From positions 1,446,001 to 1,510,000 of the forward strand of contig NC_014230.1 of the NCBI RefSeq assembly GCF_000196315.1: a stretch of DNA of 64,000 bases. Reading direction: 5' to 3'. A program made the position numbers and the translations under genes. This document shows, piece after piece, positions 1 through 8,932 of the stretch (position 1 is the stretch's first letter; the number at the start of each line of letters is the position of its first letter). The notes under the pieces were generated by a model. It saw only the letters and a list, made by a program, of their open reading frames with translations. It was not told where the DNA came from and did no database searches. This stretch comes from Croceibacter atlanticus HTCC2559 (GTDB lineage Bacteria; Bacteroidota; Bacteroidia; Flavobacteriales; Flavobacteriaceae).

Positions 1-273
1 AAAAACAATTTGATACTCTATCCAAGCCCAATACCAAGATGTTAAATAGAGTAGGAGCTTATGCTTGTTTTCAAAATACCTATAAATAGAGCTTTCGTTT
101 GAGTTTATCTTAAGTCCTAATTTTCTAAAAGTAAATGACTCAAAGCCAATTTCATTAATTAAAATGATACTGTGCTCCACGATACGCTTACCAAGATCTG
201 ATGTTTCGGGATCTTTTAAATACGTTTTATCGTTAACTTTTATTTGAAGTGTTTTTAGTAATTCCTTCATCAT
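1..273 (-). CDS. TetR/AcrR-family transcriptional regulator (5' part, cut by window edge)
   Basis: The first 91 codons of a gene that runs off the left edge. The product starts MMKELLKTLQ and has a helix-turn-helix region around residues 38-75 with the TetR-type pattern GFESFTFRKLG followed by SIYRYFENK, the recognition helix signature of this family. The C-terminal ligand-binding domain lies outside the window, so the effector cannot be guessed. Two ATG codons are adjacent (273 and 270) and either could start. A -7 box and a dyad sit just upstream, which suggests autoregulation. The family assignment is good; the role is unknown. Confidence 0.8.
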   Translation of the reverse strand, partial: MMKELLKTLQIKVNDKTYLKDPETSDLGKRIVEHSIILINEIGFESFTFRKLGLKINSNESSIYRYFENKHKLLLYLTSWYWAWIEYQIVF

Positions 274-287
274 GCATTAATTATACA

Positions 288-310
288 CAAATATAATAGT
301 AATACTATTA
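288..310 (-). promoter_or_regulatory. Promoter -7 box overlapping an operator-like dyad for the TetR gene
   Basis: On the minus strand 295-288 reads TATATTTG, a perfect Bacteroidota -7 element (TAnnTTTG), about 15 bases before the start codon of the TetR gene. Positions 294-310 form a dyad with 7-base arms (TAATAGT / ACTATTA) around AAT, touching the -7 box. TetR proteins commonly repress their own promoter by binding such dyads, so this is a candidate operator. No convincing -33 TTG was found. Confidence 0.5.
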
Positions 311-410
311 GTATGTATGTATTTTGCTATTAATTAACAGTTGTGTAACTTTTAATTTTGTGTTAATAAAGGGTTTAGCTTCTTGGCATGTAAATAGTAT
401 TAAAAATCAA

Positions 411-457
411 AAAAACCACCAACAAACACTGTATAAACAAGTGTTTGTTGATGGTTT
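411..457 (-). terminator. Rho-independent terminator after tRNA-Arg
   Basis: An inverted repeat pairs CAACAAACACT on the left with AGTGTTTGTTG on the right, with further pairing of ACCA and TGGT outside it. Read on the minus strand it ends in a T-run (the A-run at 411-415), directly downstream of the tRNA-Arg. Confidence 0.75.
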
Positions 458-468
458 TATTATAATTG

Positions 469-542
469 TGACCGCGAAGGGATTCAAACCCCCAACCCTC
501 AGAGCCGAAATCTGATGCGCTATTCAGTTGCGCCACGCGGCC
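469..542 (-). tRNA. tRNA-Arg (anticodon TCG)
   Basis: A 74-nt cloverleaf on the minus strand. The acceptor stem pairs GGCCGCG with CGCGGTC (one G-T pair), followed by the discriminator A; CCA is not encoded. The anticodon stem TCAGA/TCTGA encloses loop TTTCGGC, giving anticodon TCG, which reads CGA as arginine. The T arm carries GGTTTGAATCC. It lies about 40 bp downstream of the YqeY gene on the same strand and may be read from that transcript, as no separate promoter was seen. Confidence 0.93.
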
Positions 543-582
543 TTTTAAGTCTTAAAGTTCTTAGTGTTTAAAATTTTGGTAA

Positions 583-1032
583 TTACGCCAACTTAGATTT
601 AACTATTGTAGAAATAGTTTTACCATCTGCTTTTCCAGAAAGTTGACCACTAGCCATTCCCATTACTTTACCCATATCTGCCATAGAAGATGCGCCAGTT
701 TTTGCAATGATATCTTCAACAACTTTAGCAACTTCCTCTTCACTCATTTGCTCTGGTAAAAAGCTCTCAATAACTTTTGCCTGCTCTAATTCTGGTGCTG
801 CAAGGTCTTCTCTTCCTTGTTCTAGATAAATAGCGGCACTGTCTTTACGTTGTTTAACTAATTTTTGAAGCATTTTTAATTCTTGTTCTTCAGAAATTTC
901 TTCTTTAGAACCTGTTTCGGTTTGCGCTAACAGCAATGCCGATTTTATTGCACGAAGACTGGTTAAAGCGTTTTGATCTTTAGCCTTCATAGCTTCTTTC
1001 ATCTTCGTCATTACATCTGCAGATAAGCTCAT
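583..1032 (-). CDS. GatB/YqeY domain-containing protein
   Basis: 149 residues, the usual length for stand-alone YqeY proteins, which resemble the C-terminal tRNA-binding tail of GatB (amidotransferase subunit B). The N-terminal helical half (about 1-95) is rich in Lys, Glu and Gln. The C-terminal half contains ESFLPEQMSEEEV and the Gly/Met-rich MADMGKVMGMASGQLSGKADG segment typical of the family. The exact function is unproven. It follows ftsZ, from which it is separated by a terminator, and precedes the tRNA-Arg gene. Confidence 0.85.
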   Translation of the reverse strand: MSLSADVMTKMKEAMKAKDQNALTSLRAIKSALLLAQTETGSKEEISEEQELKMLQKLVKQRKDSAAIYLEQGREDLAAPELEQAKVIESFLPEQMSEEEVAKVVEDIIAKTGASSMADMGKVMGMASGQLSGKADGKTISTIVKSKLA

Positions 1033-1072
1033 AATTGTTTGTTTTAGATAGTGCGAATATAAGAAATAGGAG

Positions 1073-1107
1073 TCAAAAAAAATCCGCTTCTTGTGGGAAG
1101 CGGATTG
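1073..1107 (-). terminator. Rho-independent terminator closing the ftsZ end of the dcw cluster
   Basis: On the minus strand the arms AATCCGCTTC and GAAGCGGATT pair perfectly around a CCACAA loop and are followed by an eight-base T-run. It lies about 20 bp after the ftsZ stop codon, so it marks the end of the division and cell wall operon and separates it from the YqeY gene. Confidence 0.9.
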
Positions 1108-1127
1108 TTATATAATTAAGCAAACGC

Positions 1128-3128
1128 TTAATCTACATTGTCATGAAGAAAAGAGTTGTTACTGCGTAACGTAATTTCATCTTCATCTGTATTTAACGTT
1201 GTTCTTGAAAGTTTAGAGTCTTCTGGCTTACGCTCTAAATCTACACCTGCACGTTTATAAGCAGGTTGTTTTTCTATCTCGTCTATATGGTTTGTACTAC
1301 TTCTAAATTTGTAGTTAAACTCTTTCATCTTTGCTCTACGTTCTGCAGCTCTATCTATAAGGTCTTTAGAAATAGGTTGATTAAAAGGGTCTTCATCATT
1401 ATCATTTGGTGTAGTCTCTGGCGCTTTAACGGTTTTTGTTTCCATTCTTAAAGACTCCTCAACTTCCTCTACTTTCTTAGCAACAGGCTTAGCTTGTTCT
1501 AGTTCATCTTCTAAATCCATATAGTCATCTAAACTATAGCGAGTAGTTCCTCCAGATGTTGTTTCTGTAACTGGAATAATCTCTATAGATTCTTTAACCT
1601 CAATATTTCTTGCATTATTAGTGTCTTCAGTTAAATTAAAAACTACAGGCTCTTCGTGCTCTTCTTCAGCTTCAGGTTGTGTTTGAGCTGTCTCTTTAGA
1701 AGTGTTTATAGGAAAATCAAAAGAAAATGTAAATTGATCTTCTTCTTCAGTTTCTGTTGTAGTTGTTGAGTTCTTTACTTCTTCAGCATCAACTACGCGC
1801 ATATCTTTTATGTGATCTGTAGTTTCAACTATAATGAACTCTTCATCTTCTATGTGATTAGGCGCATCTAGAACCTCTTTAACTTCTTCATAGATTACGT
1901 CTATGTTTTTAATGCTGTTGGTTGTCTGTACTAAATCCATTTTTGGTTTAGCAGGCTCTGTAACATCATCTTCTAAAACGTGAACTATTTTAGTTGGTTT
2001 TGGTGGTTCTGGAGTTTCATTTACAACGGGCCGAGGCATTGTTGGAGTGCTTGTTTTCTTTGCACTTAAATCCTGTACTGCTTTTTGCTCGTCTTCTAAT
2101 GTGTGTATTATTTTTTTTGTTTCTGTATTAGAGATTTCATTTTGCTGTTCTGCATTAAAACCGGTTGCAATTATTGTTACAGAAACTGCATCTTCTAAAC
2201 TGTCATCTTCACCAACACCCATAATAATGTTAGCACCATGACCAGCTTCGTTTTGAATGTGTTCGTTTATTTCTCCAATTTCATCTAATGTAATTTCTTC
2301 TGTTCCAGAAACGATAAGTAGCAATACGTTTTTAGCACCAGAAATTTTATTGTCATTTAATAACGGAGAGTCTAAAGCTTTAGTAATAGCATCTTGAGCT
2401 CTAGAACCGCCAGAAGCTGTTGCAGATCCCATAATAGCCGTACCACTATTGCTTAATACTGTTTTAGCATCGCGCAAGTCAATGTTTTGCGTATAGTGAT
2501 GTGTTATTACCTCTGCAATACCTCGAGCTGCGGTTGCTAAGACTTCGTCTGCTTTAGAGAATCCAGCTTTAAAGCCTAGGTTACCATAAACTTCTCTAAG
2601 CTTATTGTTATTTATAATTATTAATGAGTCTACATTTCGGCGTAATTTTTCGACACCAATTTGTGCTTGCTCATTTCTCATTTTACCTTCAAACTGAAAC
2701 GGGATAGTTACAATACCTACGGTAAGAATATCCATTTCTTTAGCTTGTTTGGCAATAATTGGAGCAGCACCTGTTCCTGTACCACCACCCATTCCAGCAG
2801 TGATAAACAGCATTTTTGTGTTAGTGTCCAACATTTGTTTTATATCCTCAAAGCTTTCGATTGCAGCTTGTTCACCAACTTCTGGGTTAGCTCCTGCACC
2901 CAAACCTTCAGTTAGGGTAACTCCTAATTGAATTTTATTTGGAATGCTGCTGTTTTCTAATGCTTGAGCATCTGTATTAAAGATTACAAAGTCTACACCT
3001 TTAATACCTTGTTGAAACATATGGTTTATGGCATTGCTACCACCACCACCTACACCGATGACCTTAATAACGTTCGATTGGTTTTTAGGCAAATCGAATG
3101 CAATGTTTTCGAATTCTGTGCTACTCAT
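1128..3128 (-). CDS. ftsZ: Cell division protein FtsZ
   Basis: Tubulin-like GTPase that polymerises into the Z-ring at midcell. The GTPase core spans about residues 18-330, with the Rossmann start VIGVGGGGSNA (24-33) and the tubulin signature GGGTGTG (114-120). The protein is 666 residues against about 380-390 in E. coli. The excess is an acidic, Thr/Glu-rich, low-complexity linker (about 345-610) of the kind seen in Flavobacteriia. The tail ends ITLRSNNSFLHDNVD instead of the classical FtsA/ZipA-binding peptide. It is the last gene of the dcw operon, 62 bp after ftsA, and is followed by a strong terminator. Confidence 0.97.
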   Translation of the reverse strand: MSSTEFENIAFDLPKNQSNVIKVIGVGGGGSNAINHMFQQGIKGVDFVIFNTDAQALENSSIPNKIQLGVTLTEGLGAGANPEVGEQAAIESFEDIKQMLDTNTKMLFITAGMGGGTGTGAAPIIAKQAKEMDILTVGIVTIPFQFEGKMRNEQAQIGVEKLRRNVDSLIIINNNKLREVYGNLGFKAGFSKADEVLATAARGIAEVITHHYTQNIDLRDAKTVLSNSGTAIMGSATASGGSRAQDAITKALDSPLLNDNKISGAKNVLLLIVSGTEEITLDEIGEINEHIQNEAGHGANIIMGVGEDDSLEDAVSVTIIATGFNAEQQNEISNTETKKIIHTLEDEQKAVQDLSAKKTSTPTMPRPVVNETPEPPKPTKIVHVLEDDVTEPAKPKMDLVQTTNSIKNIDVIYEEVKEVLDAPNHIEDEEFIIVETTDHIKDMRVVDAEEVKNSTTTTETEEEDQFTFSFDFPINTSKETAQTQPEAEEEHEEPVVFNLTEDTNNARNIEVKESIEIIPVTETTSGGTTRYSLDDYMDLEDELEQAKPVAKKVEEVEESLRMETKTVKAPETTPNDNDEDPFNQPISKDLIDRAAERRAKMKEFNYKFRSSTNHIDEIEKQPAYKRAGVDLERKPEDSKLSRTTLNTDEDEITLRSNNSFLHDNVD

Positions 3129-3189
3129 AATTCAAATTTTTATTGTGTTATACTCCTTTTACTGAGCTTTTTTTATTCTTTTTCTTTTT

Positions 3190-4533
3190 TTATTCTGCGT
3201 TGTCTAGAAAATCCTTGAATTTATCTACCCATTTGTCAAAGAAATTTTTACGTTCCTTATGTTCTCTAACCAATTGCTCTGTCTCTTCAGACATAGGTTG
3301 GTCTTCGTAGGTATCATCCTGAGACTCTTCAACAACTTCCTCTTTTGCTACGAGAGGTTTCTTTTTGTTTTCTTCTAAACTATTCATAACAAGACCTACT
3401 GCTGTTGCATATTGTGGGCTTGTTAACTCTTTTTCATTATCATGAGCTAAATGCTCATTAGGAAATCCAATTCTGGTATCCATACCGGTAATGTACTCCA
3501 CTAATTGCTTAAGATGTTTAAGCTGCGCGCCACCACCAGTTAAGACAATTCCTGCAATTAATTTTTTCTTTTGCTCTTCGTGTCCATAATTCTTTATTTC
3601 CAAATACGCTTGCTCTATGATCTCTACCACTCGAGCGTGAATAATTTTGGACAAGTTTTTTAATGTAATTTCTTTTGGTTCACGACCTCTTAATCCTGGT
3701 ATTGAAACTATTTCATTATCCTTATTCTCTCCTGGCCACGCAGAACCAAACTTTATTTTTAATAACTCAGCTTGCTTTTCAATAATTGAGCAACCTTCTT
3801 TTATATCTTCTGTAATCACATTGCCTCCAAAAGGAATTACAGCTGTATGACGTATGATACCATCTTTAAAAATTGCTAAATCTGTAGTACCACCACCTAT
3901 ATCTATAAGTGCAACACCAGCTTCTTTTTCTTCTTGACTTAGCACTGCATTAGCAGATGCAAGAGGCTCAAGAGTTACTGTACTAAGTTCTAATCCTGAA
4001 CTTTTTACGCAACGTCCAATATTTCTTATTGATGCTACTTGACCTACAACAACATGAAAATTAGCTTCCAGACGACCGCCATACATTCCTATTGGCTCTT
4101 TAACTTCTGCTTGCCCATCTATTTTAAACTCTTGTGGTAGTACGTGAATTATTTCTTCTCCAGGAAGCATAACCAATTTATGTACTTGCCCACAAAGCTT
4201 TTCAATATCTTTTGAGTCTATAACTTCATCTGCGTTAGGTCTTGTTATGTAATCACTATGCTGTAGGCTGCGTATATGTTGTCCTGCAATACCAACAACA
4301 ACATCTTCAATCTTAAGACCGCTATCTGCCTGTGCTTCATCTACAGCTTGTTGTATACTCTGTATGGTTTGGGTAATGTTATTTACCACACCACGATGTA
4401 CACCTAAACTTTTAGAACGCCCAATACCGAGTATCTCTAACTTGCCATACTCATTGTGCTTACCAATCATAGCTACAATCTTGGTTGTTCCTATATCTAA
4501 TCCTACTGCAATATTGTCTTTTTCCATCATCAT
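3190..4533 (-). CDS. ftsA: Cell division protein FtsA
   Basis: Actin-like ATPase that tethers FtsZ filaments to the inner membrane and recruits later division proteins. The phosphate-1 loop GLDIGTTKIVAMIG lies at residues 11-24, and the second ATPase motif LIDIGGGTTDLAIF near the middle. The last residues (NFFDKWVDKFKDFLDNAE) form an amphipathic helix, the expected membrane-targeting sequence. A charged linker of about 45 residues precedes it. 447 residues, somewhat longer than the E. coli protein. Three consecutive Met codons open the ORF, so the start could be 4533, 4530 or 4527. It lies between ftsQ and ftsZ, as usual. Confidence 0.96.
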   Translation of the reverse strand: MMMEKDNIAVGLDIGTTKIVAMIGKHNEYGKLEILGIGRSKSLGVHRGVVNNITQTIQSIQQAVDEAQADSGLKIEDVVVGIAGQHIRSLQHSDYITRPNADEVIDSKDIEKLCGQVHKLVMLPGEEIIHVLPQEFKIDGQAEVKEPIGMYGGRLEANFHVVVGQVASIRNIGRCVKSSGLELSTVTLEPLASANAVLSQEEKEAGVALIDIGGGTTDLAIFKDGIIRHTAVIPFGGNVITEDIKEGCSIIEKQAELLKIKFGSAWPGENKDNEIVSIPGLRGREPKEITLKNLSKIIHARVVEIIEQAYLEIKNYGHEEQKKKLIAGIVLTGGGAQLKHLKQLVEYITGMDTRIGFPNEHLAHDNEKELTSPQYATAVGLVMNSLEENKKKPLVAKEEVVEESQDDTYEDQPMSEETEQLVREHKERKNFFDKWVDKFKDFLDNAE

Positions 4534-4545
4534 TCTATTTGATGT

Positions 4546-5265
4546 CTATTCCTTTTTTGTGCAAACTACCTGACTGCCAAACTGTAAGTTAACCTTACTA
4601 TACAGGTTCAATTTTTTGTCTTTTAAAGCTTTTTGATAAAATGCTTTAAGATTATTTACTTTACGATCTATATCTTCTATGTGTCCAAAATCAACTTCAA
4701 AATCTACATCTCTTAATTGTAGGTTGTAAGTACCTTTAGATGTTTTCTGAATTTCTGTAACGTGCTTAGTTAAAAACACATCTTTAGTAATATACTTTAA
4801 CAACGGAAACAGAACATCTATATCTTTTTCTGAAATGTGATACACAAGTGGTACACGAGCAGAGTGAAATTTAGATAGCGGCATGGTCTTGCCTTCTTCA
4901 TCTATGTAAAACGCTTTTTGATGAGACACTCTTGCTATTGGCTTACGTTGTTTAACTGTTACACCAAGTGTCCCATTTACAGTGAGATACACATCAGAAT
5001 CGGCAATCATGTCGTGATTGTCTATTCTATTTTCTACGTCTTTCAAAGCTATTGCTTCTTTAGAAGCGTTCTTAACCTTTTCGTTATTTTGTATCAACAA
5101 TTTATTAACGATTTCATGGGTAACATATAGATTTTCGTCATCCACAAAATTTATAGCTACATTGTTGATTTTTCGATTGTTATTGCGTTTCTCAGCAAAG
5201 CCAAATAGAAAGACTACCAAGGCCAAAACCAAAAATGTTTTTATGTAGTTCCAGTTAATCTTCAT
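4546..5265 (-). CDS. ftsQ: Cell division protein FtsQ/DivIB-like
   Basis: 239-residue bitopic membrane protein. A short cytoplasmic N-terminus is followed by one membrane segment (about residues 9-24, TFLVLALVVFLFGFA) and a periplasmic domain that would form the FtsQ/POTRA-like fold (DVYLTVNGTLGVTVKQRKPIARV). FtsQ links FtsL/FtsB-type proteins to the septal peptidoglycan synthase. Sequence conservation of FtsQ is low, so the call rests on topology, length and its place between murC and ftsA. The start overlaps the murC stop by 11 bp, indicating coupled translation. Confidence 0.88.
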   Translation of the reverse strand: MKINWNYIKTFLVLALVVFLFGFAEKRNNNRKINNVAINFVDDENLYVTHEIVNKLLIQNNEKVKNASKEAIALKDVENRIDNHDMIADSDVYLTVNGTLGVTVKQRKPIARVSHQKAFYIDEEGKTMPLSKFHSARVPLVYHISEKDIDVLFPLLKYITKDVFLTKHVTEIQKTSKGTYNLQLRDVDFEVDFGHIEDIDRKVNNLKAFYQKALKDKKLNLYSKVNLQFGSQVVCTKKE

Positions 5266-6610
5266 TACGCATTGCTTTAGTGACCTTTAAAATTTCTTCA
5301 CCTATGTCTCCAGCACCCATCATTGCTACAACTTCTGCAGATGTTGCTTTAACCTCTTTTATCAGATCTACCTTTCCAATTATTTTTTTGTTTGGATTAG
5401 CTATAAGTTTAAGTAATGCTTGAGACGTAATACCATCTATGGGTTCTTCTCTAGCAGGATATATATCTAATAGAACTACACTGTCAAACTTTGACAAGCT
5501 TTCTGCAAATTCATTTATAAAATCTCTTGTTCTGCTAAATAAATGTGGTTGGAAGACAGCTAATACCTTCTTATTTGGGTGCATTTCTCTTACCGCTTGA
5601 TTAACGGCATTTATTTCTGAAGGATGATGTGCATAGTCATCAATAATTGTTAGTTTCTCAGACTTTATTCTGTATGTAAAACGCCTTTGCACACCTTTAA
5701 ATGAGGCTAAAGCTTTGGTGAGACTGTTGCTTGGGGAAACAAAAGGTGCTGCTAATGCCAAAGCTGTAACCGCATTTTGTAGGTTGTGTTTTCCGGGTAA
5801 ATTAAACTCAAACCCTTTTATAATATTGTCTTGTAGTCTTAAGTTAAAACGATAAGAACCATCTTTAATTGTGATGTCTTCTGCTGTTATGTCTGCGTTG
5901 CCATCTACACTAATTGATATCCCTTTAAGTGGCAAGCCTTTAGCTAGAAAGACATTTGATTTATCTTTTACTAAATCTGCAAAGCCTTTAAATGTATGTG
6001 ATAACTCTTCTGCGCTACCATAGATATCTAAGTGATCTGCATCCATAGATGTTATTGCAATCTTATTTGGTGAAAGATGCATAAAAGATCTATCAAATTC
6101 ATCGGCTTCAACAACTATGGCATCTAAACCATCATTTATAAAATTAGTGTTGTAGTTTTCTGAAACACCTCCTAAAAATGCTGTAATATTTAATCCAGAA
6201 TCTTTTAAAAGATGGGCTAGGATAGAGGTTGTTGTTGTTTTACCGTGTGTTCCTGCAACGGCTAAGGTATTTTGGTTCTTTGTAACATCTCCTAAAACCT
6301 CTGCACGCTTCTTTACACTAAAGTTTTGTTCTTTAAAATAAACAAATTGCTCCTGAGATTTTGGGATAGCTGGAGTGTAAACAATTTGTGTAGTTTCCTT
6401 ATTTAAAAAGCCTTTTGGTACTGCAGATAATGATGCATTAAAAACTACAGGAATACCTTCGTTTTCTAAGGCTTTAGTCATACTTGACGGAGTTTTGTCG
6501 TATCCAGACACAGCAAACCCTCTTGCTTTAAAATAGCGCGCAAGACCACTCATACCAATACCACCGATACCGATAAAGAAATAATGTGTTATGTTGTTTT
6601 GAGTGTTCAT
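5255..6610 (-). CDS. murC: UDP-N-acetylmuramate--L-alanine ligase
   Basis: Cytoplasmic Mur ligase that adds L-Ala to UDP-MurNAc, the first amino acid of the peptidoglycan stem peptide. It shows the N-terminal UDP-binding motif GIGGIGMSGLA (14-24), the ATP-binding loop GTHGKTTT (120-127), and the C-terminal domain with DDYAHHPSEI. At 451 residues it is of normal length. It is 18 bp from murG and overlaps ftsQ by 11 bp, so it is part of the same transcript. Confidence 0.97.
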   Translation of the reverse strand: MNTQNNITHYFFIGIGGIGMSGLARYFKARGFAVSGYDKTPSSMTKALENEGIPVVFNASLSAVPKGFLNKETTQIVYTPAIPKSQEQFVYFKEQNFSVKKRAEVLGDVTKNQNTLAVAGTHGKTTTTSILAHLLKDSGLNITAFLGGVSENYNTNFINDGLDAIVVEADEFDRSFMHLSPNKIAITSMDADHLDIYGSAEELSHTFKGFADLVKDKSNVFLAKGLPLKGISISVDGNADITAEDITIKDGSYRFNLRLQDNIIKGFEFNLPGKHNLQNAVTALALAAPFVSPSNSLTKALASFKGVQRRFTYRIKSEKLTIIDDYAHHPSEINAVNQAVREMHPNKKVLAVFQPHLFSRTRDFINEFAESLSKFDSVVLLDIYPAREEPIDGITSQALLKLIANPNKKIIGKVDLIKEVKATSAEVVAMMGAGDIGEEILKVTKAMRNED

Positions 6611-6628
6611 TGTCTTTGCTGCTTTTTA

Positions 6629-7729
6629 CTACGCAGTATGATTAATTAAATGTTCAATTTCGTTTACAATATCTTTAGTTGCATTGGGCCTTGCTAGTTT
6701 TTTTATATTTTCTGAAAGCTTTGCTTGCATTGCTTCATCTTCTAAAAGATTTATAAATTGTCTTTTAAATTGCTCTTCCATTTCGCTTTCTTTCATAATT
6801 AAGCAAGCTTCTTCCACAGCTAATGCCATAGCATTTTTCATTTGATGATTTTCTGCTACGTTTGGAGAAGGAATTAAGATCACAGGTTTTCCTACGATAC
6901 AAAGCTCACTTACAGATCCTGCACCAGCACGGCTAATAATTATATCTGCTACACTATATGCTAGATCCATTCGGTTTATATACTCCTTCACTTGTAAACG
7001 TTTATTTTCTTCAAGCGTTTTATATTGTTCATAGTATAACTTACCAGTTTGCCAAATAACGTTTACACCTGTTTCCTCAAAATCTTTAGCGTGATTAGCT
7101 ATTAACTCATTTATACGCTTAGCACCAAGGCTTCCACCGAGAACTAATACTGTCTTTCTTGTTTCATCTAATTCAAAATGATCTATGCCTTCTGCTCTTT
7201 TTGAATCAAGATCTTTAATGTCTTGCCTAACAGGATTGCCAGTTTTTATAATTTTTTCTGCTGGAAAATACTTTTCCATATGGTCATAAGCCACACATAT
7301 TTTGTTAGCCTTATCTGCTAACCATTTATTGGTAATACCTGCGTAACTATTTTGTTCTTGTATAAGGGTAGGAATGTTCTTGCTATTTGCCATTTTAAGC
7401 AATGGCCCACTCGCAAAACCTCCTGTACCAATTACCACGTCAGGTTTAAATCTTTTTATAATGCTTCTACTTTTCCATAAACTAGACAATAGTTTGAATG
7501 GAAACATAAGATTTGTGAAGGTGAGTTTACGTTGTATACCACTTATCCAAAGTCCCTTGATATTGTAACCAGCGTTTGGAACTTTTTCCATTTCCATGCG
7601 GTCTTTAGCTCCTACAAATAGAAACTCTGCATCTGGGTAACGATTTTTCAATTCATTGGCAATTGCTATTGCAGGATATATATGTCCTCCAGTTCCGCCA
7701 CCTGATAATATGAATTTTAAGTTGCTCAT
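6629..7729 (-). CDS. murG: UDP-GlcNAc:lipid I GlcNAc transferase
   Basis: Family GT28 glycosyltransferase that converts lipid I to lipid II on the inner face of the membrane. The N-terminal G-loop [11 protein letters not shown] is at residues 10-20, a second Gly-rich loop GTGGFASGP near 100, and the donor-binding region [11 protein letters not shown] near 265-280. 366 residues, typical. Its start overlaps the ftsW stop by 4 bp, so it is likely translationally coupled to ftsW. Confidence 0.97.
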   Translation of the reverse strand: MSNLKFILSGGGTGGHIYPAIAIANELKNRYPDAEFLFVGAKDRMEMEKVPNAGYNIKGLWISGIQRKLTFTNLMFPFKLLSSLWKSRSIIKRFKPDVVIGTGGFASGPLLKMANSKNIPTLIQEQNSYAGITNKWLADKANKICVAYDHMEKYFPAEKIIKTGNPVRQDIKDLDSKRAEGIDHFELDETRKTVLVLGGSLGAKRINELIANHAKDFEETGVNVIWQTGKLYYEQYKTLEENKRLQVKEYINRMDLAYSVADIIISRAGAGSVSELCIVGKPVILIPSPNVAENHQMKNAMALAVEEACLIMKESEMEEQFKRQFINLLEDEAMQAKLSENIKKLARPNATKDIVNEIEHLINHTA

Positions 7730-8913
7730 ATTGCTTCGCTTAAAATGTCTAATGGGTTATCACTTTCTTCGCTTTCCATTTGTTTAATGGCTTCACGTTT
7801 AGCACTTACACTCAATATTATTCCTAAGGATAAACACGTCATCCAAATAGATGTTCCACCACTACTAATTAGTGGCAAGGTTTGTCCTGTTACTGGAAAT
7901 AGCTCAACCGCTACTGCCATATTTATTAGTGCTTGAAAAATAATAGGTAAACCAACACCTATAACTACTAATTTTCCGAAAACTGAGTCTGCTTTTGTTG
8001 CGACTATAGTTAATCTAAACAGTAACAATAGGTATGCAATCATTACTCCAAAGGCTCCTATTAATCCAAGTTCTTCAACTATAATTGCATATATAAAATC
8101 TGATGAGGATTGAGGTAAAAAGTTTCGCTGTACACTCTTTCCTGCACCTGTTCCTGTAATGCCACCTGTTGCAATTGCAATTTTTGCTTTTTCTATTTGA
8201 TAAGCATCTGTATCATCATCACTTGTAAAGTTTTCAACTCTACTTATCCACGTATCTACACGGTTAGGGAAAACTCCTGGAAATGCTTTTGCAGATAAGA
8301 TAAATATGGTTAACATTACTAGTCCTATTCCTAAAATGACACCTAAATATTTTAAAGGATAACCACCTAAAAAAACAAGTACTACAACCATTGCAAAAAC
8401 AATAGCAGTAGTTGAAAAGTTAGCAGGAAGAATTAAGGCCAAGATTACAAATACAGGTAACCAAAGCGGTAAAAGGGTTTCTTTAAATGTTATGGCTTTG
8501 TTGTGTATTTTAGATAAATACCTTGCAACGTAAACCATTAAAACCACCGATGCTAACGTTGATGTTTGAAAACTTAAACCTCCAACATTAATCCATCTAC
8601 TAGCATTAGCACCATCTATAGTTGTGCCTTGCGCCATTGTGTATAACAAGAGCAGTATAACTACCGGAATCATTATGATAGATAAGCCTCTAAAAAATCG
8701 ATAAGGCACCTTATGTATAACGTACAGCAAGATGAAACCTAAGAAAAGGTGAGCGCCGTGCTTTAATAAATACTTAAACGTACTACCATCACCTTGTAGG
8801 TATGCCAAGTTGCTACTAGCACTATATACAGGTATAAACGAAAATATCGCTAATAACCCGACTATAGCCCAGATGAACTTATCACCTTTAAGATTTTGAA
8901 AAATACGTTTCAT
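7726..8913 (-). CDS. ftsW: Peptidoglycan glycosyltransferase FtsW (SEDS family)
   Basis: 395-residue polytopic membrane protein with about ten hydrophobic segments. SEDS hallmarks are [19 protein letters not shown], followed by [16 protein letters not shown], and the late motif [12 protein letters not shown]. FtsW is the septal glycosyltransferase that polymerises lipid II together with the class B PBP (here the ftsI product). Neighbours murD and murG support FtsW over RodA. The start at 8913 gives the expected short cytoplasmic N-terminus. Confidence 0.95.
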   Translation of the reverse strand: MKRIFQNLKGDKFIWAIVGLLAIFSFIPVYSASSNLAYLQGDGSTFKYLLKHGAHLFLGFILLYVIHKVPYRFFRGLSIIMIPVVILLLLYTMAQGTTIDGANASRWINVGGLSFQTSTLASVVLMVYVARYLSKIHNKAITFKETLLPLWLPVFVILALILPANFSTTAIVFAMVVVLVFLGGYPLKYLGVILGIGLVMLTIFILSAKAFPGVFPNRVDTWISRVENFTSDDDTDAYQIEKAKIAIATGGITGTGAGKSVQRNFLPQSSSDFIYAIIVEELGLIGAFGVMIAYLLLLFRLTIVATKADSVFGKLVVIGVGLPIIFQALINMAVAVELFPVTGQTLPLISSGGTSIWMTCLSLGIILSVSAKREAIKQMESEESDNPLDILSEAI

Positions 8914-8932
8914 GTGTTGTGTTCTCTATGTT

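Noticed and set aside
324-515. Plus-strand ORF of 63 codons
   Set aside because: It runs through the terminator and into the tRNA-Arg gene, so it cannot be coding.
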